DNA of 64,000 bases from Saccharothrix violaceirubra (GTDB taxonomy: Bacteria > Actinomycetota > Actinomycetes > Mycobacteriales > Pseudonocardiaceae), in the NCBI RefSeq assembly GCF_014203755.1, contig NZ_JACHJS010000001.1:4526001-4590000 (forward strand), read 5' to 3'. The position numbers were made by a program, and so were the translations under genes. Of this stretch, positions 25,740 to 34,459 are shown piece by piece. Every line of letters starts with the position of its first letter. The stretch's first letter is position 1. Below the pieces are notes generated by a model. That model worked only from the letters and a program-made list of their open reading frames with translations, searched no databases and was not told the DNA's origin.

Positions 25740-28385
25740 TCAGCCGTTGCGGCGGGGGTCGGCGCTACGCGGGCGCGCGACGGGCTCGTTCCGGTTCGCG
25801 GGTCGGGCCGGACCTGACGAGCTGCGTGGTGGCCGGGTGCCGGCGGTTGCGGGCCCGCCGGTGGCGGCCTCGGTCGCGCGGATCCGCGCCGTGCGGCGCG
25901 CCACGCCGCGGATCTCCCGTGCCCTGCCGGGGACGGCGGGCGGGAGGGGCTGGGTGAGCATGGTGAACGGCTGGGCTTCCTCGCCGTTGAGCACCAGTCG
26001 CACGGCGGCGTGGTAGACGCCGAGGTGGGCGAGGTCGTGGTCGGACAACCTGGGTGCGGTGTGGCGGGAGAGCTCGCGTGAGTCCTCGGGGCTGGCGTTG
26101 AAGAAGATCTTCGAGCGGGCGTTGGTGGACATGCCTTCGCGCAGTTCGCGGGGGAGTTGGCCGAGGTGCTGGTGGGCCAGGGTCATCGCGACTCGAAACC
26201 CGCGGGCCTCGGCCAGCATGTCCTCGATCGGGTAGGGCAGGTTGAGGAAGTTGTGGCACTCGTCGATGACCAGGCTCGCGTCCCTGCGTTGCCGTTGCGG
26301 GGTGCGGGCCCGGCCCGTGGTGGCCTGCCACGTGCGGGCGACCACCAGCGACCCGACCAGCCGCGTGGTCTCCTCGCCCAGCGAACCCTTGGGGATGCGC
26401 ACCAGGCAGATGCCGCCGTCGAGGACCTGGCTCATGTCCACTGTGGAGTGTCTGCCCGCGATCGCGTCCCGAACAAAGGGCCGCAGGAGGAACGCGCGAA
26501 GTTTGTTCATCAGCGGGCTGATGACCTGGGAGCGGGACGAGTCGGTGAGGTCCTCGTACCAGGACCAGAACCCGCGCAGCACAGGGTCGGTGATTCCGGC
26601 GGTGACCCGGCTGCGGAAAGCCTCGTCGGCCAGGAGCTTGGGCAGGTCCGCCAGGGTGGCGACGCCTTCCTGGTTGCGCAGGGTGAGGCAGGCGGCGCGC
26701 ATCACGTCGTCGGTGCGCGGTCCCCAGAACGCCGAGTACACCCGCCGGAACACACTGACGAGGTTGTCCACCGTCAAGTCGGTCTCGCCGCCGTCCAAGG
26801 GGTTGAGGCACGGCGGCCGGGACTTGCTGTCGGCGTCGAAGATCACCATCCGGTCCGCGGCGGAGCGGGGCAGTCGCGAGAGGACGTCGGTGACGAGGTC
26901 GCCCTTGGGGTCGATGAGCACGATCCCCCGACCTGCCTCGGCATCGGCCAGGATCATGTTGCCGAGCAGGGTCGACTTGCCCGAGCCGGTCGCGCCGATG
27001 ACGTGCAGGTGGTGTCGGGCGTCGGGCACGCGCAGGGCGACGGGGCGCTGGTGGCCGGTGTCGGTGACCCCGAGTGGCTTGGCCTCCGGGCCGGGCGTTG
27101 CGATCCCAGGCGGCGGGGCGATGGCGCGGGCTCCGGCGCGTTGGATGCCAGGGATGGCCTCGTCGGTGGGCAAGTGCGCGATCGCCGCCAACTCCGGCAC
27201 CGACAACAAGTCGCCGCGCCCGAGCCGCCGGGAGTCCACCACGGCGCCGGGGTGGCGGATGCGGTTACGTGTGTAGTGGTTGTGCTCGGTGTAGGAGGCG
27301 AACGACGCCGCCAAGGCGTGAGCCCGTCCGCGGGCCACTTCCCGCGCCCGGCGGACCTCCGCCTCATCGGTGTCGGCGGGCAGCAGGGTCGCCACGGCGT
27401 AGCGCACGACCGTCTCGAACTGGCTGCCTCGCTGCTTGCCGACGATCGCGCGGTTCTGCGCGGCGTATTCCAATGAGGTCTGCGGGTCGCTGTGCAAGGC
27501 CCCGGTCTTCGTCCACGCGGAAGCCGTACGCCGCGAGCGGCTGCCCGTGCCGGGGGTGATCGCGTCGAGCACGCGCCCGACCAGCCGGGTCGAGCCGCCG
27601 GTGTGGACCCGCCGGGCGGCGCGCCGCGCCTTCTGCACGCGGCGGCCGGTGACCGGGCGGGCCAGCACCTGCACACAGGCGAACTCCTCACGTCCGAGAC
27701 CGACCGGCGCGCCGATCAGGGCGCGGATCGGGTCGGCGTCGAAGTCGCTGCGGATGGGCAGCGCCTCGGGGCGGGCCAGCCTCAGTTCGCCGCCGACTAC
27801 CAGTCGCCGCTGCCCCTCGTTCGGTGTCGGCAGGGGTGGCTCGGCCGGGCCGACGCGGGTGTGCGCGCCGGGCCAGGCCGCCTCCACTGCGCGTTCGACC
27901 AGGCCGGGCGGGATGAGGCCGGGCACCCACAGCCGGATCGCGACACCGGCCTCGGAGAAGACGTACTCGCACGCCACGTGCGGCTGGCTGGTGAACGCCC
28001 GCCGCCACCCAGGGCGCAGCAGCCCGACCAGGTTCGACCACAGTGCCGCCCCGCCCGCGGGATCCACTTGGGGTGGGGCGAGCACGGTGACCTGACGGGC
28101 GTCGGCCAGCAGCAGCTCGTGGCAGCGTCGGGCCCACCAGCGCCGGCCGAGCACGATCCCGGTGATGAGGACCGCGAGGACCGGCGCCGCGATCGGGCCC
28201 CAGTCCAGGGCGAGGTCCCGCAGCCGGGCCAGCAACGCGAGTAGCGCGCCGCCGGGATCGCGCAGGTAGTCCTCCAGCCACCCGGCGGCGACAGGGGCCG
28301 TCGAGTGCGGGCGCGTTGTAGTGAGGGGTAGTTCCGGTGGCTGGTCGAGGGCAGGCGGTACCCACGTCGGTGTTCGGGGCAGCAT
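25740..28385 (-). CDS. VirD4/TraG-type conjugative coupling ATPase
   Basis: This 881-residue protein has two membrane helices or hydrophobic stretches near the N-terminus (residues 35-70), then a large ATPase domain. Walker A is GATGSGKST at about 464-472, followed by VLIDPKGDLVTDVLSRLP. Walker B is SLVIDECHNFLNL near 700, and LAHQHLGQLPRELREGMSTNARSKIFF carries the sensor region. VirD4/TraG proteins deliver the relaxase-DNA complex to the transfer channel. The C-terminal 90 residues are basic and disordered. Its neighbours (VirB4, replication-relaxation) confirm a conjugative type IV system. Confidence 0.93.
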   Translation of the reverse strand: MLPRTPTWVPPALDQPPELPLTTTRPHSTAPVAAGWLEDYLRDPGGALLALLARLRDLALDWGPIAAPVLAVLITGIVLGRRWWARRCHELLLADARQVTVLAPPQVDPAGGAALWSNLVGLLRPGWRRAFTSQPHVACEYVFSEAGVAIRLWVPGLIPPGLVERAVEAAWPGAHTRVGPAEPPLPTPNEGQRRLVVGGELRLARPEALPIRSDFDADPIRALIGAPVGLGREEFACVQVLARPVTGRRVQKARRAARRVHTGGSTRLVGRVLDAITPGTGSRSRRTASAWTKTGALHSDPQTSLEYAAQNRAIVGKQRGSQFETVVRYAVATLLPADTDEAEVRRAREVARGRAHALAASFASYTEHNHYTRNRIRHPGAVVDSRRLGRGDLLSVPELAAIAHLPTDEAIPGIQRAGARAIAPPPGIATPGPEAKPLGVTDTGHQRPVALRVPDARHHLHVIGATGSGKSTLLGNMILADAEAGRGIVLIDPKGDLVTDVLSRLPRSAADRMVIFDADSKSRPPCLNPLDGGETDLTVDNLVSVFRRVYSAFWGPRTDDVMRAACLTLRNQEGVATLADLPKLLADEAFRSRVTAGITDPVLRGFWSWYEDLTDSSRSQVISPLMNKLRAFLLRPFVRDAIAGRHSTVDMSQVLDGGICLVRIPKGSLGEETTRLVGSLVVARTWQATTGRARTPQRQRRDASLVIDECHNFLNLPYPIEDMLAEARGFRVAMTLAHQHLGQLPRELREGMSTNARSKIFFNASPEDSRELSRHTAPRLSDHDLAHLGVYHAAVRLVLNGEEAQPFTMLTQPLPPAVPGRAREIRGVARRTARIRATEAATGGPATAGTRPPRSSSGPARPANRNEPVARPRSADPRRNG

Positions 28386-28428
28386 GAACGAGTCCCTTCA
28401 CGGGAGGGGTGCGTACGGGTGGTGGCGC

Positions 28429-30351
28429 TCAGGCGGCGTCGAGGTGGATCTGGTCGTCGCCGGAGTCGGAGTCGAACTCGTCTTCGTCGAAGCCCAGGTC
28501 GACGAACGCGGTGTCGGCCTCGTCGACCGGTTCGGCGGTGTCGGCGTAGGCGGCGATTTCGGCCGGGTTGCTGGTGACCAGGTAGTGCTCGGTCGGTGAG
28601 GCGATGCTCTGGAACGCCACCCTCTGCGTCCCGGCCGACAGCAAGCCCTGGCCACGGTCGGCGGAGAGCAGGAACGCGCGTTCCCCGGCGGAGAGGTCGA
28701 AGGTCTGGGTGATCTCGTCGATGGCCTGCGACGCCTGCCGCAACAGGATCTGGGTCGCCGCGTTCGCCACGACCGCCTTGCCCAGATCGCTGCCGAGCAC
28801 GTCGGCGGTGTCCTGCGTGGCGACGGTCAACCCGGCCCAGTGCTTGCGGGACGCCTTGGCCATGCGGAACAGGAACTCGGCGCCGGACTTCTCCTTCATC
28901 AGCAGCCACGCCTCGTCGACCACGACCAGGCGCGGGCGGCGGATGGCCGGGTTGGACACCCGTCGCCACACCGCGTCCAAAGTCAGCAGGGTGCCGATGC
29001 CCTTCAGCTCGTCGGGCAGATCGCGCAGGCTGAACACGACGAGGTGGCCTTCGGGGTTGACGCTGCTGGGCCCGTCGAACAGCTGCTTGAACGCGCCCTC
29101 GACGAACGGATGAAGCCTCGCTGCGAGCTCACCCGCGGCCCGGTCGCTGGCCTGCCCGGCGCCCGCGAGCTGATCCCGCAAGACCCGCAGCGTCGGGGAC
29201 GGCCGGGTCCAGGTGCGGGCGTCGGCGGTGATCCCGACGCTCTGGTAGGTCGCGGCGATCGCCCGGTCCAACGCCGCCCGCTCCGCCGCCTCCAACTCGC
29301 CACCGACGAGGACGGCGATGACGGTGTGCAGGAACAGCGACCGGCGCACCAACGCGTCCTTCGGTGCGGTGCGGCGGCCGTCGGCGCGGGTGTGGATCGG
29401 CAGGTCGAACGGGTTGAGGCGGACGCCGCGCGCGCCGAGGTGGACGTAGGTGCCGCCGACCGCGGCGGCCAGCCGGGCGTACTCGTCCTCGGGGTCGACC
29501 ACGGCGATCTCGATGCCCCGGTACAACGACCGCAGCAGCTCCAGCTTCACCAGGTAGGACTTGCCCGCGCCGGAGCGGCCGAGGATCACCGAGTTGTGGT
29601 TGTGCATCCCCTCTCCGAACCGGTCCCAGTGCACCAAGCCCTGGGAGCCGACGTTGTAGCCGTAGAGCACGCCCGAGGGCGCGGCCACGCTGGTCGGGTC
29701 CGGTGCGGGCAGATCCGGGCTGGTGAAGGGGAACGCCGCTGCCAACGCCGAGGTGTCGAACGTGCGGCGCATCCCGATGAGGTCCAGGCCCATCGGCAGT
29801 GTCGACACCCAGCCCTGCAGGGACCGGTAGGTGGTGTGCTTGGCGTCGAGCAACAGGCTCGCGCACAGCGACCGCAAGGCGGCCACCTCATCCGTGAGCG
29901 TCTTCTCGGAGGCGGCGTGGATGGTCAGGTACAGCCCGACTCGAAACAGCTTTCCCTCGCCTCGGGCGACGCGGGAGGACAGGTCGTAGGCGTCCTCGGT
30001 GACGGCCTCGACTTGGGGGTCGAACAGGCGGCCGTGTTCGGCGGTGTGCCGGCGCCCGGCCTCCAATTTCGCGAGCTGCTTCTTCAGTCGTGAGGCGGCG
30101 GTGGCGGGGTCGATCGGCTCGATGTGCACCGAGACGTCCAGGCGGCCGGGGTAGGTCAGCAGCGGGGCGAGCCAGCCTGGGTGCACCTCGCGGGGGAAGC
30201 CGACCACGGCGAAGCTGGCGACCCACTCGCCTCCGACCTCCAGGTGCCGCGCGGCCACGGACAGGGCGTCGGGGGTGAACGCGGCAGCAGCCGACGAGGC
30301 TGCTGTCGGAGCGGCCGGGTTGCCGTTGGTCTTGCGTGTGCGGGAGGCCAT
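28429..30351 (-). CDS. VirB4-family conjugation ATPase
   Basis: ATG at 30351 overlaps the stop of the PrgI-like gene (ATGA), giving 640 residues. The N-terminal half resembles the VirB4 domain (WLAPLLTYPGRLDVSVHIEP...RLKKQLAKLEAGRR). The C-terminal motor has Walker A LGRSGAGKSY (about 256-264), AVVDPEDEY and Walker B RLVVVDEAWLLM (about 470). VirB4 energises pilus biogenesis and substrate transfer at the inner membrane. An acidic C-terminal tail (FDEDEFDSDSGDDQ) is unusual and might dock the VirD4-like protein. Confidence 0.92.
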   Translation of the reverse strand: MASRTRKTNGNPAAPTAASSAAAAFTPDALSVAARHLEVGGEWVASFAVVGFPREVHPGWLAPLLTYPGRLDVSVHIEPIDPATAASRLKKQLAKLEAGRRHTAEHGRLFDPQVEAVTEDAYDLSSRVARGEGKLFRVGLYLTIHAASEKTLTDEVAALRSLCASLLLDAKHTTYRSLQGWVSTLPMGLDLIGMRRTFDTSALAAAFPFTSPDLPAPDPTSVAAPSGVLYGYNVGSQGLVHWDRFGEGMHNHNSVILGRSGAGKSYLVKLELLRSLYRGIEIAVVDPEDEYARLAAAVGGTYVHLGARGVRLNPFDLPIHTRADGRRTAPKDALVRRSLFLHTVIAVLVGGELEAAERAALDRAIAATYQSVGITADARTWTRPSPTLRVLRDQLAGAGQASDRAAGELAARLHPFVEGAFKQLFDGPSSVNPEGHLVVFSLRDLPDELKGIGTLLTLDAVWRRVSNPAIRRPRLVVVDEAWLLMKEKSGAEFLFRMAKASRKHWAGLTVATQDTADVLGSDLGKAVVANAATQILLRQASQAIDEITQTFDLSAGERAFLLSADRGQGLLSAGTQRVAFQSIASPTEHYLVTSNPAEIAAYADTAEPVDEADTAFVDLGFDEDEFDSDSGDDQIHLDAA

Positions 30352-31571
30352 CAGGACCGCCCCCTCTCGTCCTCGTAGTCCCAGTCGTCCCCGTACTCGT
30401 CCCTGTCCTCCGACCTCCCTGACGGCGCGCGGCTGGGCATCGTGGCGCGGTGCGCGAAGTAGGAGCCGCCGTCGATGTCGTCCTCGGTGAGATCCGCGCC
30501 GGAGGTGGTGATGACCTCGTCTGCGCCGGCCAGTCCTGCCGAAGGCGGCAGCAGGCTGTCGGGGTTGCACGCCGAGGCCAGCACCGCCGTGGCCTGCCCG
30601 GCGTCCAGCGGGGTTACCACGATCCCGGCCGGGGACAGCAGCTCGATCGCCTCGCCGAGACGGCGCACCAGGCGCGACTCCGCCGCCCGGCGGGTTCCGG
30701 CGTCGACCTGTTCACCTGCCTGCTTGCGGCGCTTGCCCGCCATCGAGCTGAGCACCGCCATCGGGCCGGGCCCGCCCAACCCGTCGGTCGGCGCGGCGAC
30801 GCCGAGCGGCTCGCGGAGCACGAGCAACACCTGACGGCGCAGCAGGTCCGACTGCTGCCCGAGCTGGACCAGGTAGTCGGCGTGCTCGACCGCGGCGGCC
30901 TCCAGCGCCGGGTGCGGCAGTCCGCCCGCCCGCTCGCGCAGTTCGGCGATCTGGGTGGAGAGGTCGAGGCGTTCGGTGCGCACGAGCACCTGCACCGGCG
31001 CGGTCAGCGAGTGCAGGTAGCGGCCGAAGCTCGCGACGAGCGCTTCCTGTTCGTTCGGGGTCCGCAGCGCGAAGTTCACCGTGGAGGCAACCGCGATCAC
31101 TGCCAGGCCGTCGGTGCCGAGGTCGACCACCCCGGTCTCGGTGACAGCCTCGGCCGGCAGCCGCAACGCCGAGGGCGAAACCTGCTCGGGCTGCCCGGTT
31201 CGGCTCTTGCCGCCCTTGCGGCGGCCTGCTGCCTGGTCGGTGTCCGGGGTGAGCCAGGCAGGTGCCGGGCGCACGCCCTCGGGCGCGGCGACCCGGTGCC
31301 GGGGTGCGACCCGTTGCCGGATCGCGGCGACGAGCAGCTTGTCCATCGGCACGCCGTCGCGCTTGCCCAGCGCGAGCATCGCCGAGGCCGCGCCGACGGG
31401 GACGGCGAAGGCCAGGAACACCGGGATGGGCATGAAGGCTCGGGTGGCCGCCCAGGTCAGGTAGAGCACCGCCCCGGCGGCGGCGAGGATGGCCAGTTGG
31501 CGTGCGGTCAGCGGCCCGAGGACGCGGTCGTGCATGTCGACATCGGCCGGGATACGAACGGGGGCGGTCAT
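30351..31571 (-). CDS. PrgI/SCO6880-like (VirB3-type) membrane protein
   Basis: The 406-residue protein starts with a PrgI-like module: VRIPADVDMHDRVLGPLTARQLAILAAAGAVLYLTW, then a second helix PVFLAFAVPVGAASAMLALG. A cytoplasmic domain follows with VNFALRTPNEQEALVASFGRYLHSL and DLSTQIAELRERA. In actinobacterial type IV systems this arrangement precedes VirB4 and corresponds to VirB3, anchoring the ATPase at the membrane. The C-terminal 60 residues are acidic and disordered. It overlaps genes on both sides by four bases. Confidence 0.85.
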   Translation of the reverse strand: MTAPVRIPADVDMHDRVLGPLTARQLAILAAAGAVLYLTWAATRAFMPIPVFLAFAVPVGAASAMLALGKRDGVPMDKLLVAAIRQRVAPRHRVAAPEGVRPAPAWLTPDTDQAAGRRKGGKSRTGQPEQVSPSALRLPAEAVTETGVVDLGTDGLAVIAVASTVNFALRTPNEQEALVASFGRYLHSLTAPVQVLVRTERLDLSTQIAELRERAGGLPHPALEAAAVEHADYLVQLGQQSDLLRRQVLLVLREPLGVAAPTDGLGGPGPMAVLSSMAGKRRKQAGEQVDAGTRRAAESRLVRRLGEAIELLSPAGIVVTPLDAGQATAVLASACNPDSLLPPSAGLAGADEVITTSGADLTEDDIDGGSYFAHRATMPSRAPSGRSEDRDEYGDDWDYEDERGRS

Positions 31572-33928
31572 GAGGACTTACCTCCTGGTTTGGGACTCGG
31601 TGGCGCCGGTGGCGCCGGTGGTGACGGTGGTGAGCTGAAGACCGGCGTCGTCGGTGGCTTGGCTGGTTTGGGCAGGTCCAGCGGCAACCGCAACTGCTGT
31701 CCCGTTCGCGGGGACGGGCGAGGCGAGGCCGGCGGTGGCGGAGCGGGTGCGGGCTTGGGCGCCGGAGTCCGGCGCACGCCGTCCACTGGCAGTGGGTACT
31801 GGCCGCCGCGGGTCGCCCGGTTGCCCTTGTACGGGTCGAAGGGCAGCTCCGGCTGGACCACCCGACGCCCGCTCGGGTGTGGGCTCGGCGGGGGCGGCGG
31901 ACTCGCCGGACGCGGCACGCGGCGCACCCCATCCAGGGGCAGCGGGTACTGCCCGGACCGGTTCGGGCGGTTGCCCCGGTAGGGGTCCAACGGCAACTCG
32001 AGCTGCTTGCCCCCGGCCGCACGGGTGCGACGACCGCCGGTGTCCGTCCCGGTGGGTGAGGCCGGTGGTGGCGTCGTGCGCTGGACGTCCAAGGGCAGTC
32101 GGTACTGCCCATCGCGGCCGAGCACCGGCTTGTTCTCCGGCCAGTCGTCACCCAACGGCAGTGCCAGCTGGCGGCCCTGCGGACCGGAGGACTTCGAGGC
32201 CGGACCGGGCTTCGGCTTCGGCGCGGGCTTGCCCGTCGGGCGGGTCCGGCGCACACCGGGCAGCGGCAGAACGTACTGCCCGTTCGCGGTGGTTTGCGCG
32301 TTGGCATACGGGTTGGACGAACCGCTGCCGCCGCTCGAACTTCCGCCGCCGTTGCCGCCCCGGCCGCCGCCCGATGGGCGGGGCTTCGGGCTCTTGGCGC
32401 CACCGCCGCCGAGCAGACCGAAGGTCTTGTAAGCGACGAACGCCCTTACCAGCGACCCGATCAGACCGCGACCGCCGCCCCCGCCACGCACCGAGGACAA
32501 CACCCAGAACGGGATCTTGAACAGGATGTACATCAGCGCGAGCGCGACCAGGAGGTTGACCAACCCGGACATGGTCGGGCCGAAGATGGTGAACCCGCCG
32601 GGGGCGAGGAACACCTTCATCGCGGTGATCAGCGTGAGGCTCTGGCCGAGTTGGATGCCCAGGCAGCCGCCGTAGGCTTTCCACCACCAGTAGGCGATGC
32701 CCTCGGTCTGCGGCAGAGCGTGGAACATCAGCGCCAGCGGCGCCCCGGCGATGAGGATGATGGTCAGCGCGACCCGCACCACGTAGGTGATGAGCAGCGC
32801 GACGAGCATCCCGGCGAGGAAGATGCCGATGAAGATGATCCAGATGCCGCCGTTGAGACTGCCCAGCACGAGGTTGCGCAGCGTCTCGCCCGCGGAGTTC
32901 GCGTCGACCCCGCCGCCCATGATCGCCGCGACGAGGGCGTTGGCGATCTGGATGCCCTTGGTCGCCACCCACAGGCTCAAGGCGCCGGCCAGGAACCCGA
33001 CCACCAGGCGGGGTGCGAGTTCCTTGATGGAGTGTCGGGTCTGGACGGTCTGGTAGCCCATCGCGATGACCCCGGCGATGAGGACGAGCAGGCCGTAGGA
33101 GATGAGCAGGATCTGCCAGGAGTTGTCCCACAGCTCGCCCACGCGCGGCAGCGAGTCCGGCATCGGCGTGGTCAGCAGCGTCTTGGACAACAGGTCCAGC
33201 AGCGGGTTGAGCGCCTCGGTGACGATGCCCCGGAAGAAGGCGTTGATGGCCTCGGTGATGCAGGCACCGATGTCGGTGATCCCGCAGTCGTCCTCGGGTT
33301 CCTCACCCTGACCGGGCTGCCCGGTGCCGGGGTTGGTCGGTGGCGCGGTGGTGGTGCCGGGCTGTGGGATGCAGCCCTCACCGGAGCACGGTGTCGGCGG
33401 GGTCGTGGTGCCGGTGGGCGCACACTGCTGCAGCGGAATGGCCGGGTCGCACGGCGGCAGCGTCGGGACCTCGGTCGGCAGCGGCAGCCCCGTCATCGGA
33501 GGCGTCGTGGTCGGCGTCGGCAGGGTGCAGATCGGCAGCGACGGCGAGCCCGGACCGCAGGGGTCCGGGTCGACCGTCGGAAGCGGAAGCGGCGGCAGGT
33601 CGGTCGGCGGCGCGGGCTGCGCCGCGGCAGCCGGGACCACCCGCGTACCCGAGTCGGGACTGAGCGCCGCCGAGGCGAGGGTGCCGCCCACCAGGACGAC
33701 CAGGCTCACCGCCAACGCCACCAGCGCCCGGCTCCGCGTGACGCGAAGGAGTCGCCCGATCCGGCGGGTTCGCCGGGTGCTCGCGGTCGGAGGCGCGAGC
33801 ATCTCCCGGTGGTCCGCCGACACCGTTCCGCGTCGCGCGGTGGGCGTTGTGTCGTGCAGTGAGCCGACGGTGGGGCCGACCGATGTGCGGCGTGGGGCAG
33901 ACCTGACCGGCCTGTTCGGCGGGCGCAT
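31568..33928 (-). CDS. TrbL/VirB6-like channel protein with a repeated QxxLPL tail
   Basis: This 786-residue protein has a basic N-terminus, a membrane helix (ALVALAVSLVVLVGGTLASAAL, about 70-90) and a Pro/Thr/Cys-rich region. Six or more transmembrane helices follow between about 270 and 500 (NSWQILLISYGLLVLIAGVIAMGY, WIIFIGIFLAGMLVALLITYVV, LVNLLVALALMYILFKIPFWVL and others), typical of TrbL/VirB6 inner-membrane channel subunits. The C-terminal 280 residues are Gly/Pro-rich and carry eight copies of a Q-x-x-L-P-[L/F/V] motif at about 551, 587, 608, 642, 660, 692, 710 and 745, usually followed by D. Tail orientation is not provable here, but a cytoplasmic location would let it bind partner proteins. 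Confidence 0.85.
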   Translation of the reverse strand: MRPPNRPVRSAPRRTSVGPTVGSLHDTTPTARRGTVSADHREMLAPPTASTRRTRRIGRLLRVTRSRALVALAVSLVVLVGGTLASAALSPDSGTRVVPAAAAQPAPPTDLPPLPLPTVDPDPCGPGSPSLPICTLPTPTTTPPMTGLPLPTEVPTLPPCDPAIPLQQCAPTGTTTPPTPCSGEGCIPQPGTTTAPPTNPGTGQPGQGEEPEDDCGITDIGACITEAINAFFRGIVTEALNPLLDLLSKTLLTTPMPDSLPRVGELWDNSWQILLISYGLLVLIAGVIAMGYQTVQTRHSIKELAPRLVVGFLAGALSLWVATKGIQIANALVAAIMGGGVDANSAGETLRNLVLGSLNGGIWIIFIGIFLAGMLVALLITYVVRVALTIILIAGAPLALMFHALPQTEGIAYWWWKAYGGCLGIQLGQSLTLITAMKVFLAPGGFTIFGPTMSGLVNLLVALALMYILFKIPFWVLSSVRGGGGGRGLIGSLVRAFVAYKTFGLLGGGGAKSPKPRPSGGGRGGNGGGSSSGGSGSSNPYANAQTTANGQYVLPLPGVRRTRPTGKPAPKPKPGPASKSSGPQGRQLALPLGDDWPENKPVLGRDGQYRLPLDVQRTTPPPASPTGTDTGGRRTRAAGGKQLELPLDPYRGNRPNRSGQYPLPLDGVRRVPRPASPPPPPSPHPSGRRVVQPELPFDPYKGNRATRGGQYPLPVDGVRRTPAPKPAPAPPPPASPRPSPRTGQQLRLPLDLPKPAKPPTTPVFSSPPSPPAPPAPPSPKPGGKSS
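31678..32278 (-). repeat. Degenerate protein-level repeat array encoding eight QxxLPL motifs
   Basis: Within the TrbL-like gene the array alternates QY-type (QYVLPL, QYRLPL, QYPLPL, QYPLPV) and QL/QP-type units (QLALPL, QLELPL, QPELPF, QLRLPL). Two longer units share a DPY[RK]GNR...GQYPLP.DGVRR framework. Spacing between motifs is 18-36 residues. The DNA repeats have diverged, but the motif is kept. Confidence 0.75.
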
Positions 33929-33931
33929 CGG

Positions 33932-34459
33932 TCAGGCCCCCACGATGCCCTTGAGCACCGTCACGACCAGCGGTGCGAGCGCGGCCAGGGCGTAGCCGAT
34001 CCCGGCCGCCTTGAACGCCTCTTTGGACTTCTCCTGCTCGCCGGGGTCACCGCCGCCGAACACGCGGCGGACACCGCCGATGGTGAGGAACACCGTCGCC
34101 AGCCCGGCGAGGATGCCCATCAGCCAGTTGCGGATGTTGGTCAGGACCTCGTCGACGCTGCCCGCGATCGCGAGCACCACCGTGTCGGCGTGCGCAGTCG
34201 CGCCGGAGGCCAGCAGCGCCACCGCGACCAGTTCGGTGACCAGCAGGACGCGGCGGCGGATGCTGCTGCGGCGGTCGCTGCGCTTGTCAGAGGTCGGAGG
34301 TGTGTTGCCATCGTTGGCCAGCTGCCGCAGGCCCGCGCACGTCGGTGTGTGGGCTCGCGAGGTCACCTCGCGACGACCGACGACAGGTCCGCGGTGAGGC
34401 CGGTTGTCACCGGGCTGGCAGTGGTTGTGAGGACGAGCAGGGGTACGAGTCAGGCGCAT
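33932..34459 (-). CDS. VirB2/TrbC-like transfer pilin
   Basis: The ATG at 34459 is preceded by GGGAGTG; longer in-frame starts lie inside the next gene. The 175-residue protein has a basic leader, a signal-like helix (VLLVTELVAVALLASGATAHA) and two further hydrophobic helices (WLMGILAGLATVFLTIGGVRRVF and AAGIGYALAALAPLVVTVLKGIVG). That is the VirB2/TrbC topology of cleaved pilin precursors. It would form the conjugative pilus or channel lining with the TrbL-like protein. Its start overlaps the stop of the upstream gene by about 10 bases. Confidence 0.78.
   Translation of the reverse strand: MRLTRTPARPHNHCQPGDNRPHRGPVVGRREVTSRAHTPTCAGLRQLANDGNTPPTSDKRSDRRSSIRRRVLLVTELVAVALLASGATAHADTVVLAIAGSVDEVLTNIRNWLMGILAGLATVFLTIGGVRRVFGGGDPGEQEKSKEAFKAAGIGYALAALAPLVVTVLKGIVGA

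Noticed and set aside
31678..32278. Simple low-complexity Pro-rich tail
   Set aside because: The region is Pro-rich, but the regular Q..LP[LFV] pattern with conserved framework is not explained by composition alone.
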